Counted from the stretch's first letter, positions 1 through 8,038 are shown. The stretch is DNA of 29,859 bases from Dicyema japonicum (GCA_011109175.1 RDEW01000160.1:441-30299); one strand, 5' to 3'. Made by a program: numbers and translations. The notes: a model not told the origin generated them from the sequence alone.

Positions 1-551
1 CAATATTGTCGACAAATTAATCGTCCTGGATGTGTGTCCATTCGGGATGGAAGGTTTCGTCAAAGTCATCGAGTTTGTCAAAGCCTTGGGATTCATACAA
101 TTTCCATTTGTCGCTAAAAACGCGAATTTAAAGGAAATCGCTTCAAAAACTGTAAAATTGAGCGGTGACAAAGTTTCAGTAATTTTGGCTGAAAAATTAG
201 GCAAAACTTTTGGAGATTTTTTTAAAAAAGAAAATAATCGAGAAAAATGGATTTTGCTATTTAAACAGTAATTTCGACTCTATAATGAAAAATAAGTATA
301 ATTTGGGGATCAGTTTGAAAAAGACTGTCACCGTGGAGGGATTATTTCCTAACGAAGCATTGTTTTTGGGGGGTGAATTGTCGCCTTTTATGAAGTTTGG
401 GTTTATTTATTTCAGAGGTAAGAGTCTTGATCATCTCAATGTTCACTTTCCACGTAAGAGACTTGGTTACTTGCCTAATTCATATCATTCACTGCACGTG
501 GACCAGCCTGATCTGCTAGTCAAGGAAATTATTTATTTTCTATCAGACTAA
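1..551 (+). pseudogene. ABHD11-like hydrolase, 5'-truncated by the window edge (copy 1)
   Basis: This is the 3' half of an alpha/beta hydrolase gene, matching copy 2 (1748-2697) from its third exon onward. The first exons lie outside the window, so completeness cannot be judged. It encodes the lid region after the VLDVCP strand, then the C-terminal part with LFLGGELSPF and the YHSLH segment that should carry the catalytic histidine. A 21-nt intron (395-415) is inferred because removing it restores the family's reading frame. As in copy 2, a 13-nt skip (256-268) is needed to keep frame before NFDSIMKN. Differences from copy 2 are mostly conservative (for example K to E in KLGKTFG), so the gene may be functional. 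I label it a pseudogene only because it is incomplete here. Confidence 0.75.
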
Positions 552-619
552 ATTAATTATTATTTTCGATTAACAATTTTATCAGATTTATTTTATTTAA
601 AATCGTTCTGGCTAATGCA
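552..619. other. AT-rich 3' flank of the hydrolase gene
   Basis: Short AT-rich stretch after the hydrolase stop with no coding signal. An AATAAA-like motif occurs further on in the AT-rich insert near 700. Confidence 0.4.
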
Positions 620-895
620 ACCAGTCGGGATTGCCGTATCACGTGGAACGTACAGGCAATCCAATCTGCAAAGGCTTAATTATTTTAAATTTTTAAATAA
701 ATAAAGGCTACAGGCTTCCCATCACAGCTTGAACCAGTGGGTCTCAATCGAAGAGAAGGAAAGAGACCTGACAAAATGATCCTTTTCCCATACACATCCG
801 GCAGATCTTTAATCTGGGACGCAACTTGTGTTGACACATATTCAAGAACGAACTTTTTAAATCGGTTCAAACTCCGGGAGCAGTTTTCGGTGGGA
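620..895 (+). mobile_element. Fragment of a restriction-like-endonuclease retrotransposon C-terminus
   Basis: The + strand reads CRITWNVQAIQSAKA, then, after a 33-nt AT-rich insert, TGFPSQLEPVGL, GKRPD and SLIWDATCVDT. This matches the conserved C-terminal block ([25 protein letters not shown]) seen also at 15158-15680 and 22985-23520. RPD followed by WD..C.DT resembles a PD-(D/E)xK nuclease core. Past TNF the frame shifts once and continues with KSVQTPGAV. No zinc knuckle or reverse transcriptase is attached. It is a dead fragment lying between the hydrolase and the - strand gene. Confidence 0.7.
670..702. other. 33-nt AT-rich insert flanked by AAAGGCT repeats
   Basis: AAAGGCT occurs at 670-676 and again at 703-709, bracketing 26 almost purely AT bases with partial dyad symmetry (TTATTTTAAA against TTTAAATAA). 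Removing 33 bases leaves one AAAGGCT and restores a continuous reading of the endonuclease fragment. The same insert is at 2816-2848 in unit 2. Confidence 0.6.
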
Positions 896-1078
896 GGAGA
901 AAATGACGTTGCTGACGTGTTTGCTGAAAGTTATCAACCGAGAAGGTGTCTCATCATTAGGGCGATTTTTATTTTGACTTTATAAATCGCAATTTTTAAC
1001 CTAAAAATTGACTTTATTGACTTAAAAAATTAAAATTTTGACCTTTTTTGACTTTATGATAATTTTATCTACAAAAAA

Positions 1079-1637
1079 TTAATTTTTACAATGAATATAA
1101 AGTTCTCTCAACAAATAATGCTCAGGAAGGACACTTTTCAAATAGTTGAATACATGCAAAAATATGTTGTTTTTCCACTTTTTGATAGAAGGCATTTGAT
1201 TGACAATTAATTTTGATTCTAGTACTTCCTGATTCCACATAAATTATCTTCGAAATGCAATCTCTGAATGTATTCAACAGCGTCTTCGCGATCTATTGCA
1301 ATATACTTAGAACATCTTCAATTATCTGACAAATAATCGAAAAGTTAGCTGCAGAAAACAATGACGACAAGATATTAAAAATATTTTTTGGGATTAGAAA
1401 TTCTTTCAAAAGTGTATTGACATAATTATGTCCCATATATTCGACAAGCGTAGTAAAGATAGATTATCTCGAATACTCTCAAACAAATCTCGTATGATTT
1501 CACTGTTCAACTTATGCAAGGGAATATCGATAAAAGCCTTATTGACTTTATCGACCCATTTGTTGAGCGTACTGAGTCGCTGATTGAATGCTTCTGTCTT
1601 TGGAGGCAAGACATGGCGCATGTTAATGGTCGGGGAA
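1079..1637 (-). pseudogene. Unrecognised multi-exon gene, - strand, decayed copy
   Basis: The - strand encodes a helical-looking protein reading HVLPPKTEAFNQRLSTL, NKAFIDIP, LFESIRDNLSLLRL. The copy at 3227-3785 continues into HNYVNTLLKEFLIPK, ANFSIICQIIED and, later, LLRELYIHCKN before TAA. Candidate introns on the - strand are 20 nt (1349-1368) and 21 nt (1293-1313, or 38 nt to 1330). The junction into the final exon is unresolved. Compared with the other copy, this one has single-base indels near 1432 and 1370 that cause an early stop, and a one-base deletion that creates ATGCGC near its start. I do not recognise the family. The 5' portion probably lies in exons lost from the repeat unit. 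Confidence 0.5.
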
Positions 1638-1639
1638 TC

Positions 1640-1747
1640 CTATTTATTTATTTAATAAAATATAAATAATTAACATTTAAAATCGAATAATAAATAATAT
1701 TATTCCAAAGACCACATAAAATATTAATTAACGCGGATACATGTGAA
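1640..1747. promoter_or_regulatory. AT-rich divergent spacer between hydrolase and - strand gene
   Basis: About 108 bp separates the hydrolase ATG from the 5' end of the - strand coding sequence. It is almost all A/T and nearly identical in unit 2 (3788-3896). It must hold the hydrolase promoter or 5' leader if that gene is expressed. No specific element can be named. Confidence 0.35.
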
Positions 1748-2697
1748 ATGAATAAATTAATAAAAAGGTTTAATCACAAAAGTCTAGAGCTTTCATATTC
1801 TCATTATAAACCATCTTTGCCACAGAAATACCCCAATCCAGTTTACATCCACCATGGATTGTTCAGTAATAGAAATAACTGGGACAATGTGGCCCACAAT
1901 TTGGCTAATTCCGGATTTGAGGTATTCTCATAACCTAAATTCCAAGGTTTACACATTCGATTCAAGAAATCACGGGGATAGTCCCGACAATGGTTACATG
2001 GATTATCCTATCATGGCCAGAGACATCGAAAAAACCCGCCAAAAGTTGGGGCATCACAAAGTATCACTAGTGGGTCACAGCATGGGTGGATTAACTTCCA
2101 TGACCTACTCCTTAGAACACGTATAGTATGAGGATGTACAGTAGAGCAATATTGTCGACAAATTAATCGTCCTGGATGTGTGTCCATTCGGGATGGAAGG
2201 TTTCGTCAAAGTCATCGAGTTTGTCAAAGCCTTGGGATTCATACAATTTCCATTTGTCGCTAAAAACGTGAATTTAAAGGAAATCGCTTCAAAAACTGTA
2301 AAATTGAGCGGTGACAAAGTTCCAGTAATTTTGGCTGAAAAATTAGGCGAAACTTTTGGAGAATTTTTAAAAAAAGAAAATAATCGAGAAAAATGGATTT
2401 TGCTATTTAAACAGTAATTTCGACTCAATAATGAAAAATAAGTATAATTTGAAGATCAGTTTGAAAAAGACTGTCACCGTGGAGGGATTATTTCCTAACG
2501 AAGCATTGTTTTTGGGTGGAGAATTGTCGCCTTTTATGAAGTTTGGGTTTATTTATTTTAGAGGTAAGAGTCTCGATCATCTCAATGTTCACTTTCCACG
2601 TAAGAGACTTGGTTACTTGCCTAATTCATATCATTCACTGCACGTGGACCAGCCTGATCTGCTAGTCAAGGAAATTATTTATTTTCTATCAGACTAA
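1748..2697 (+). CDS. ABHD11: ABHD11-like alpha/beta hydrolase, multi-exon (copy 2, complete)
   Basis: Spliced protein of about 288 residues, close to the family's usual length. Exons read as 1748-1921, 1947-2120, 2145-2401, 2415-2540 and 2562-2697. Visible landmarks are the oxyanion segment HHGLFSNRNNW near residue 35, DSRNHGDSP near 63, the nucleophile elbow GHSMGG with Ser103, the strand DKLIVLDVCP, and the C-terminal YHSLHVDQPD that should hold the catalytic histidine. All align in order with ABHD11-type hydrolases, which in animals are mitochondrial and associate with the 2-oxoglutarate dehydrogenase complex; that role is family knowledge. Introns of 25, 24 and 21 nt have GT-AG ends and remove in-frame stops or shifts. 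The 13-nt gap at 2402-2414 is GC-AG and suspect. No clear mitochondrial presequence beyond the basic start MNKLIKRFNHK. The start is the first ATG and leaves about 110 bp to the divergent - strand gene. Confidence 0.87.
1922..1946 (+). other. 25-nt spliceosomal intron
   Basis: The interval starts GT and ends AG. Retained, it leads to a TAA stop directly after the segment NLANSGFE; removed, exon 1 (58 codons) joins in phase 0 to VYTFDSRNHGDSP, exactly as in ABHD11 proteins. The copy at 4071-4095 is identical. Confidence 0.85.
2121..2144 (+). other. 24-nt spliceosomal intron
   Basis: GT-AG interval with in-frame stops. Its removal joins TYSLEH to SNIVDKLIVLD with the spacing expected between the nucleophile helix and the next beta strand of ABHD11. 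An alternative acceptor three bases earlier would place TAG in frame, so the later AG is preferred. Confidence 0.8.
2402..2414 (+). other. 13-nt frame-breaking interval: non-canonical micro-intron or indel
   Basis: The hydrolase frame ends at TAA after KWILLFKQ, and the family-like sequence resumes in another frame at NFDSIMKN. Skipping exactly 13 bases (GC start, AG end) gives WIFNFDSI, which matches the W-x-x-N-hydrophobic-D pattern of ABHD11. The identical interval is present in copy 1 (256-268). It is shorter than any spliceosomal intron I know to be established, so an ancestral frameshift or another splice pattern is also possible. Confidence 0.4.
2541..2561 (+). other. 21-nt spliceosomal intron
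   Basis: GT-AG interval ending in a T-rich tract. Read through, it would insert seven hydrophobic and aromatic residues; removed, LSPFMK continues into GKSLDHLNVHFPRKR, as in the family. The corresponding interval in copy 1 (395-415) differs by one base near the acceptor (CAG versus TAG), which keeps a valid acceptor. Because 21 is a multiple of three, reading frame alone cannot prove it. Confidence 0.7.
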
Positions 2698-2767
2698 ATT
2701 AATTAGTATTTTCGATTAACAATTTTATCAGATTTATTTTATTTAAAATCGTTCTGGCTAATGCAAC

Positions 2768-3045
2768 CAGTCGGGATTGCCGTATTACGTGGAACATACA
2801 GGCAATCCAATCTGCAAAGGCTTAATTATTTAAAATTTTTAAATAAATAAAGGCTACAGGCTTCCCATCACAGCTTGAACCAGTGGGTCTCAATCGAAGA
2901 GATGGAAAGAGACCTGACAAAATGACCCTTTTCCCTTACACATCCGGAAGATCTTTGGTCTGGGACGCAACTTGTGTTGACACATTTTCAAGAACGAACT
3001 TTTTCAAATCGGTTCAAACTCCGGGAGCAGTTTTCGGTGGGAGGA
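2768..3045 (+). mobile_element. Second copy of the retrotransposon endonuclease fragment
   Basis: Parallel to 620-895. Here the + strand reads EPVGLNRRDGKRPDKMTLF and [21 protein letters not shown] without the extra base loss of copy 1, so the PD...WD..C.DT core is clearer. It includes the same 33-nt AT insert at 2816-2848. It was therefore present before the 2.15-kb unit duplicated. Confidence 0.7.
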
Positions 3046-3226
3046 GAAAATGACGTTGCTGACGTGTTTGCTGAAGGTCATCAACCGAGAAGGTGTCTCA
3101 TCATTAGGGCGATTTTTATTTTGACTTATAAATCGGAAATTTATACCTAAAAATTGAATTTATTGACTTAAAAAATTAAAACTTTTGACTTTTTTTGACT
3201 TTATGATAATTTTATCTACAAAAAAA

Positions 3227-3785
3227 TTAATTTTTACAATGAATATAAAGTTCTCTCAACAAATAATGCTCAGGAAGGACACTTTTCAAATAGTTGTATA
3301 CATGCAGAAATATGTTGTTTTTCTACTTTGTGATAGAAGGCATTTGATCGACAATTAATTTTGATTCTAGTGCTTCATGATTCCACATAAATTATCTTCG
3401 AAATGCAATCTCTGAATGTATTCAACAGCGTCTTCGCGATCTATTGCAATATACTTAGAACATCTTCAATTATCTGACAAATAATCGAAAAGTTAGCTGC
3501 AGAAGACAATGACGACCAGATATTAAAATTATTTTTGGGATCAGAAATTCTTTCAAAAGTGTATTGACATAATTATGTCCCCATATATTCGGCAAGCGTA
3601 GTAAAGATAGATTATCTCGAATACTCTCAAACAAATCTCGTATGATTTCACTGTTCAACTTATGCCAGGGAATATCGATAAAAGCCTTATTGACTTTATC
3701 GACCCATTTGTCGAGCGTACTGAGTCGCTGATTGAATGCTTCTGTCTTTGGAGGCAAGACATGGCGCCATGTTAATGGTCGGGGA
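3227..3785 (-). pseudogene. Unrecognised multi-exon gene, - strand, better preserved copy
   Basis: Same gene as at 1079-1637 but open across the first exon, reading PLTWRHVLPPKTEAF through FLIPKIILIS. It then joins in phase, through a 20-nt GT-AG intron (3497-3516), to ANFSIICQIIED. A second candidate intron is 21 nt (3441-3461). The last exon has a TGG to TAG change that puts a stop where copy 1 reads KKWKNN. The exon seems to begin after an AG in the AT-rich spacer rather than at an ATG, which suggests missing upstream exons. No function can be assigned. Confidence 0.5.
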
Positions 3786-3896
3786 ATCCTATTTATTTAT
3801 TTAATAAAATATAAATAATTAACATTTAAAATCGAATAATAAATAATATTATTCCAAAGACCACATAAAATATTAATTAACGCGGATACATGTGAA

Positions 3897-4130
3897 ATGA
3901 ATAAATTAATAAAAAGGTTTAATCACAAAAGTCTAGAGCTTTCATATTCTCATTATAAACCATCTTTGCCACAGAAATACCCCAATCCAGTTTACATCCA
4001 CCATGGATTGTTCAGTAATAGAAATAACTGGGACAATGTGGCCCACAATTTGGCTAATTCCGGATTTGAGGTATTCTCATAACCTAAATTCCAAGGTTTA
4101 CACATTCGATTCAAGAAATCACGGGGATAG
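3897..4130 (+). pseudogene. ABHD11-like hydrolase, 3'-truncated at the N (copy 3)
   Basis: Exon 1 (3897-4070) and the 25-nt intron are identical to copy 2. Exon 2 is cut at base 4130 in the DSRNHGD segment, immediately before the N. What follows belongs to an unrelated retrotransposon tail, so the nucleophile and histidine are missing. The truncation coincides with the ambiguous base, so it may be an assembly join rather than biology. Confidence 0.85.
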
Positions 4131-4131
4131 N
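4131..4131. other. Single ambiguous base (N) at a repeat/retroelement junction
   Basis: The only N in the window. To its left is the tandem hydrolase unit, broken mid-exon; to its right is the 3' part of an unrelated non-LTR element, also broken at its 5' side. It probably marks a scaffold join or unresolved gap. Confidence 0.9.
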
Positions 4132-4519
4132 AAGAGTGGATTCATTAGAATTATGGTGCTGGCGTAAACTTTTGAAGGTAAATTGGTACGACAAAGTACC
4201 AAACAACAAAGTTCTTGCAAAAATTAATCCACCGTTGTCGCTTGTAGCGAAAATATGGAAACAACAATTATCTTACTTGGGACACATACTTCGGGGGGAC
4301 GGCATAGAAAAGTTGATCTTGCAGTCTTCGTTTACCGGAAAGAGAAAGCAAGGAAGGCCAAAATTAAGTTGGTCTTCGCAGGTCGTTAAAATAGCCGGAC
4401 ATGATTTTCTCGAGATTGTAAAGCTCGTCAAGGACAGGGTTTCGTGGAGGAATTTGATCAACAGAATCGCCAATGGCCGGAATCGGCTGAATACGGCTAA
4501 CTTAACTTAACTTAACTTA
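4132..4519 (+). mobile_element. Non-LTR retrotransposon 3' tail ending in CTTAA repeats
   Basis: The ORF at 4136-4510 encodes the C-terminal tail typical of many animal non-LTR reverse transcriptases: LLKVNWYDKVPNNKVLAKI, LSYLGHILRGDGIEK, then GKRKQGRPKLSW and DRVSWRNLINRI. This region follows the reverse transcriptase domain in families that end in short tandem repeats. The coding region runs into (CTTAA)n at 4497-4519, a microsatellite-like 3' terminus. The catalytic domains are absent because the element is cut at the N. Its lineage (jockey, CR1 or RTE-like) cannot be fixed from the tail alone. Confidence 0.8.
4497..4519 (+). repeat. (CTTAA)n terminal tract of the non-LTR element
   Basis: About four and a half uninterrupted CTTAA units overlap and follow the stop codon of the retrotransposon tail. 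Short pentamer arrays are common 3' ends of non-LTR elements made by target-primed reverse transcription. Confidence 0.85.
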
Positions 4520-4532
4520 TATCGTTTTTTAG

Positions 4533-5079
4533 TGCTAAGAAGTGATGAAAAATTTGTTTTTCAACATTCAAAGGCTAAGTTTGGGCCTAAGGATTTATAT
4601 TTTTCGGTTCCTTTCCGCGATAGTCCTCAGAAGATGTGCCAATTGTCAATTCAGGCACTCCATTTGGACAACAAGAACGCAATTCAAAAATATTATGAAA
4701 TTATAAAATTGTAAATTAATTCTACATATAAAATAATTTTAATAAAAATATTAATATTCCATTTTAGTGCAAATTCAGCTAAAAATGAGGAGAAAATCGC
4801 CCTTATTTCTGACTTTTCCTCATATATGAGCCGATGTGTCAACAACGAGACATTCGAAATTCATTCTCGTCATATGGCTTGGACAATGCTCTCCCAAATA
4901 TCCACCAAAGTCGATATTTTGTCTATTTTTAGGAAATGGACGTGAAGGACGCCTGTGGAATAATCATGTCCGGTCGGAAGGAAGTTTCTTCTTGGACGGC
5001 AAGCGAATCCACGAGCCAATCCCCGACCAATTTCATAGACAGGTTGATGGAGAACAGTCCAAATGTTGAGAACCGCTGA
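4533..5079 (+). CDS. Unrecognised host gene, last three exons
   Basis: Three exons join in phase: 4533-4710, 4768-4909 and 4933-5079. They are separated by a 57-nt intron (4711-4767) and a 23-nt intron (4910-4932), both GT-AG. Exon 1 follows a T-rich tract and AG at 4531-4532, so more exons should lie upstream but are replaced by the retrotransposon tail. The roughly 154 residues include KAKFGPKDLYFSVPFRD, ALISDFSSYMSRCV and HSRHMAWTMLSQISTK, ending in a serine-rich tail and TGA. I do not recognise the family. A retrotransposon fragment begins right after the stop, so the natural C-terminus may have been cut by that insertion. Confidence 0.6.
4711..4767 (+). other. 57-nt spliceosomal intron
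   Basis: Starts GTAAAT and ends TTTTAG. Its removal joins the phase-2 end of one exon to ANSAKNEEKIAL and skips the TAA at 4712. It is longer than the other introns in the window. Confidence 0.65.
4910..4932 (+). other. 23-nt spliceosomal intron
   Basis: GT-AG interval with a T-rich 3' end. Without removal the frame meets a stop a few codons later; with removal ISTK joins EMDVKDACGI in phase 0 and the frame stays open to 5079. Confidence 0.75.
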
Positions 5080-6660
5080 TCTACACTACAACAAATGCGA
5101 GATAGGCGGGGTTAAGCTAGAGAGGGCATATTACAGGGCGACAGCATGTCTCCGTTGCTGTTTGTCCTCTGCCTAGAACCGTTGAGTAGAGTCCAGACTG
5201 CCCAATTCGAACAAATGTCGATCGAGCATGATGGAGGGTGTTTTAGTACCAACCATCTCATGTTCATAGACGACATTAAACTGTTCGCTCGGTCTTCAGA
5301 GATCCTCCACTCGATGGGCAAAGCCTTGGAAGGTTATATGAAGGCCGTGGGTCTGGAGCTCAACTACAACAAGTCGGCGACTAACACCCCTGTGTGTGGT
5401 GATCTAGTCAAAGTCTTGGAGGAGCACCAAGGGTATAAGTATCTTGGTGTGGTTGAGAGTCCAGCCTCATTAATCACACCCGAAACGAGAAAGTGTGTAG
5501 TGGAGGGTGTGCGTAGTAGGGCAGCAATGTTGTGCAAAACTCGCCTCAATGCACGGAACTTATTTCATGCCTTGAACGAGTACGCGATTTCACTGCTAAA
5601 CTACTACGTTGGCCTGATCGAATTCGAGCCGAGTGAGTACGATGAAATGGACCTTATTGTCCGAAGAGTACTCCGAGAGAATCACGTCCACGTGTTGGCA
5701 AGCAATAAGGAGAGATTATACTTGTCTCGCGGACAGCTAGGACGTGGACTGAGTAACATCGTACACTTAAGTGAGCGAATTCTGACTAAGATGCACGACA
5801 CCTTGTGGAGTGGGTCAAGTGTATCCCAAAGGAAGGCTGCCATCCTTGCTGTTGAAAAAGCGCGTGGTACACACCTTGGGACCATACAAGGCTACGTGTC
5901 GGCTAAGTATGGTTTGGGTGCTACCCAAGTTAATGTGAAGGAGTTGATCAAAGTTCAAAGGGAATCACTAATAAAAAAGATCAACTTAAAAGTCCTTCAC
6001 AAGACTCTCTTTAGCAGCCTGGACAACGCACATTGACGTATCGTCGTCATCAACGTGGCTGAAGTATGGGAATAACTCTCCCCGATCAGAAGGGTTATTC
6101 TCATACTTGCAGGATAGAATTTTTTTATTGGTCAACGGAGACAGTGTAACCACTGTAAAAGAAGGCAATGACCGTTGACCATTTAGCCACGAAGTGCGGG
6201 AGTATGCTTTACCATGATTACACATGGAGGCATAACGAGGTGATAAGGTCCCTCCATCTTATGCTATGCAACAAGTATGACTTGACGCGGTCCAGAAAGT
6301 TACGAACCCATCATCGGTGTGTGAGAACAGGAAGGTGTGCATTAAGGTGGATACCCCAATACAAACTTCGATTGTTGTTCAGTATAACAGACCGGACATT
6401 GTGATCTACAATAAGGTCACCAGAGAGATTGTTATTGTGTAGGTGAACATCATGTGCCTAGATCGTTTGCAGACAGTGAAAGTGGAGTAAAGGAAAAAGT
6501 ATGACCTCCTCACAAACGAGCTAGACTGATGCATTAGTGTAAAGTCCATGTCATTTCGTGTGAGATGACATGGGATGGACTGGTCACCAAATACCACAAG
6601 GGGTACAGTTGGGTGTAGATAAGTCTCTACAGGCTTATATGCAGTCAATTTTAGGTTTAA
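5080..6660 (+). mobile_element. R2/R4-like non-LTR retrotransposon, decayed copy
   Basis: Begins at the finger/palm region of the reverse transcriptase (GILQGDSMSPLLFVL), after a frameshift. The ORF at 5146-6036 carries the FIDDIK catalytic box, the NYNKSA and YKYLGV motifs and the connector region. Beyond its stop the homology continues in broken frames: SPRSEGLFSYLQDR, then VDHLATKCG from the zinc knuckle, then RPDIVIYNKVTREIVIV and DRLQ from a restriction-like endonuclease. It ends near 6660 with YMQSIL. It is clearly related to the 8030-10490 element but strongly diverged, and starts immediately after a host stop codon. Confidence 0.85.
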
Positions 6661-6710
6661 TTTATAAAATGTCGTAGTTTCTCAATAATATCCCTTTCCA
6701 TCATTTAAAT

Positions 6711-7638
6711 CAGGGGTCGGCAAATAGCAGCCGCGGGCCAAATGTGTCCTGCGAGTAATAAAAAATGGCCCGCGAAGATCAAAGATAGTTTTAAAACGAA
6801 TTAAGCCATTTACAGAAGACAAATTTATCCAAAAAACGCCTAATTCTTGTTGCAGAAAATCTATTCCCTACCAAAGAAAAACATTTTTGAATCTATCTGC
6901 TTATTTCTACGAACTGTCACTAGAAGAGTTGAAGAAATGTCATTGGATTTAAATTTCTCTTTAAAAAACGTTTTGGGGGTTTTTATTGCATTGGATACTA
7001 CACCTTTTGGTATCAAATATCTGAACTGTGATGTCAAACGTCATTATTGTAATACTGAAAGAAGAGATACTTCTCAACTTGCCGTATTTGTACAAAAGAT
7101 AATTACAATACTCCAAATTTTTGAAGAATTTGCCAGTCATTTTAATCATGGGTTTAAAAGAATCTAATCTCCCACTTCCGGAATTTGTTGGAATTAAGAC
7201 AGATGTGGCTCCTTCTATGCTTGGGAACTAAAAAGGAAAAATTGCATTACTCCAAAAAGAAATAGAAAATTTTGGCATTCAGCACAATTTGATCAACATT
7301 CACTTTTCATCAAGAGTTTCCAAATCCAAATCAGCTTCGCATCTCAATGACCTCAATTTGTTAGACGATACTTTTTTCTCAAAATCAGCGTACGTGTTTT
7401 GTACGCAAGTAACTTTTTTGCAAGTATGGAACTGCATATTTTACTCTATCCGGTATCCTCTCTGAAGTGTATTTTAGTACTTTTGGAGAGTGAAGTCTTT
7501 TTTCCTTTAGATTCCTATAAAACTTATTCTATTGAGTTCGACTTTATATATTTATATGAAAATTTCATCCAAAAATATAATTTCCTAACGAACTTTAACA
7601 TTTTTAGTGATTATATTGTAAAAATAGATTTAGTGATA
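6711..7638 (+). mobile_element. hAT DNA transposon remnant (GTF2IRD2/ZBED-like transposase)
   Basis: Starts with a hAT-type terminus, CAGGGGTCGGCAAATAGCAG, followed by a GC-rich hairpin-prone stretch. The coding remains read RTVTRRVEEMS, FIALDTTPF, TSQLAVFV, then GIKTDVAPSMLG and SHLNDLNL. These match, in order, conserved blocks of the hAT transposases related to GTF2IRD2-repeat and ZBED proteins. Several stops and deletions make it inactive. Positions 7400-7638 are AT-rich with no clear further homology, and no matching right terminus was found. Confidence 0.78.
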
Positions 7639-7722
7639 CAGGTAGCAAACACTCCATCTAAAAGGAGGAGAGAGATCTCCAACAACAGAGAGTGAAAATC
7701 TTAATTAAATAGCATAACCTTA
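7639..7722 (+). mobile_element. 3'-terminal fragment of the R2/R4-like element
   Basis: CAGGTAGCAAACACTCC and the following bases repeat the last 80 or so bases of the element ending at 10490: VANTPSKRRR, a short linker, then AAAATCTTAATTAAATAGC. The copies diverge just after TAGC(A/G)TAA, which places the element's 3' end within a few bases of its stop codon. It is 5'-truncated next to the hAT remnant. Confidence 0.8.
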
Positions 7723-8030
7723 GTTAAATTGTTGATTTAAAAATATATTTAATTTCTAGAATATTTAATAAATTGTCAACCAAAAAAATAAAACAAACCT
7801 CTCTTTTAGATCGCATGAGCAAATCTCTATACTCAGCATCAACATCCTCGAGAAAATTCTTAAAATCTATATTATAGATTTTAATGTTTTATTATTGTGA
7901 CAGGTTGACAACGTGCCCCGGTTGACAACGAGCCGTTGCCGTAAAATGCCGTAAAAAATCATTAAGCCGTAAATCGATTAACCTCCGGCAGATTTAAAAA
8001 ATACTTAGTTATTAATAATACGGCCAGTTT
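7723..8030. other. AT-rich interval with a - strand hAT scrap and short repeats
   Basis: No intact gene. On the - strand, about 7870-7803, a short frame reads NFLEDVDAEYRDLLMRSK, which resembles the conserved E/D-AEYGDLLLHSEVRW block of hAT transposases. At about 7903-7975 there are two GGTTGACAACG repeats and three GCCGTAAA repeats. The rest is AT-rich filler. Confidence 0.5.
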
Positions 8031-8038
8031 ATGATTTT

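Larger units (their letters stand above)
1..4130. repeat. Tandem direct repeat of ~2.15 kb carrying an ABHD11-like gene
   Basis: Base 1 corresponds to base 2147 and the sequence then runs in parallel, with small indels, until base 4130, just before the single N. Unit 1 covers 1-2146 and unit 2 covers 2147-4130. The unit boundary is arbitrary because the window begins inside hydrolase exon 3. Each unit holds the hydrolase gene (+), a retrotransposon endonuclease fragment (+) and an unrecognised gene (-). The copies differ by scattered substitutions and single-base indels, so they are not simply the same reads placed twice. Confidence 0.93.

Noticed and set aside
3470-3757. - strand ORF starting at its first available codon near 3757 as a complete gene
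   Set aside because: The frame stays open upstream to an AG in an AT-rich tract and runs downstream through two candidate introns, so the single ORF is only one exon of a longer gene.
1-4130. Ciliate origin because of tiny introns and AT-rich inserts
   Set aside because: TAA and TAG act as ordinary stops in the hydrolase and other frames, and Tc1, hAT, SINE and R2/R4-like elements together fit an animal better.
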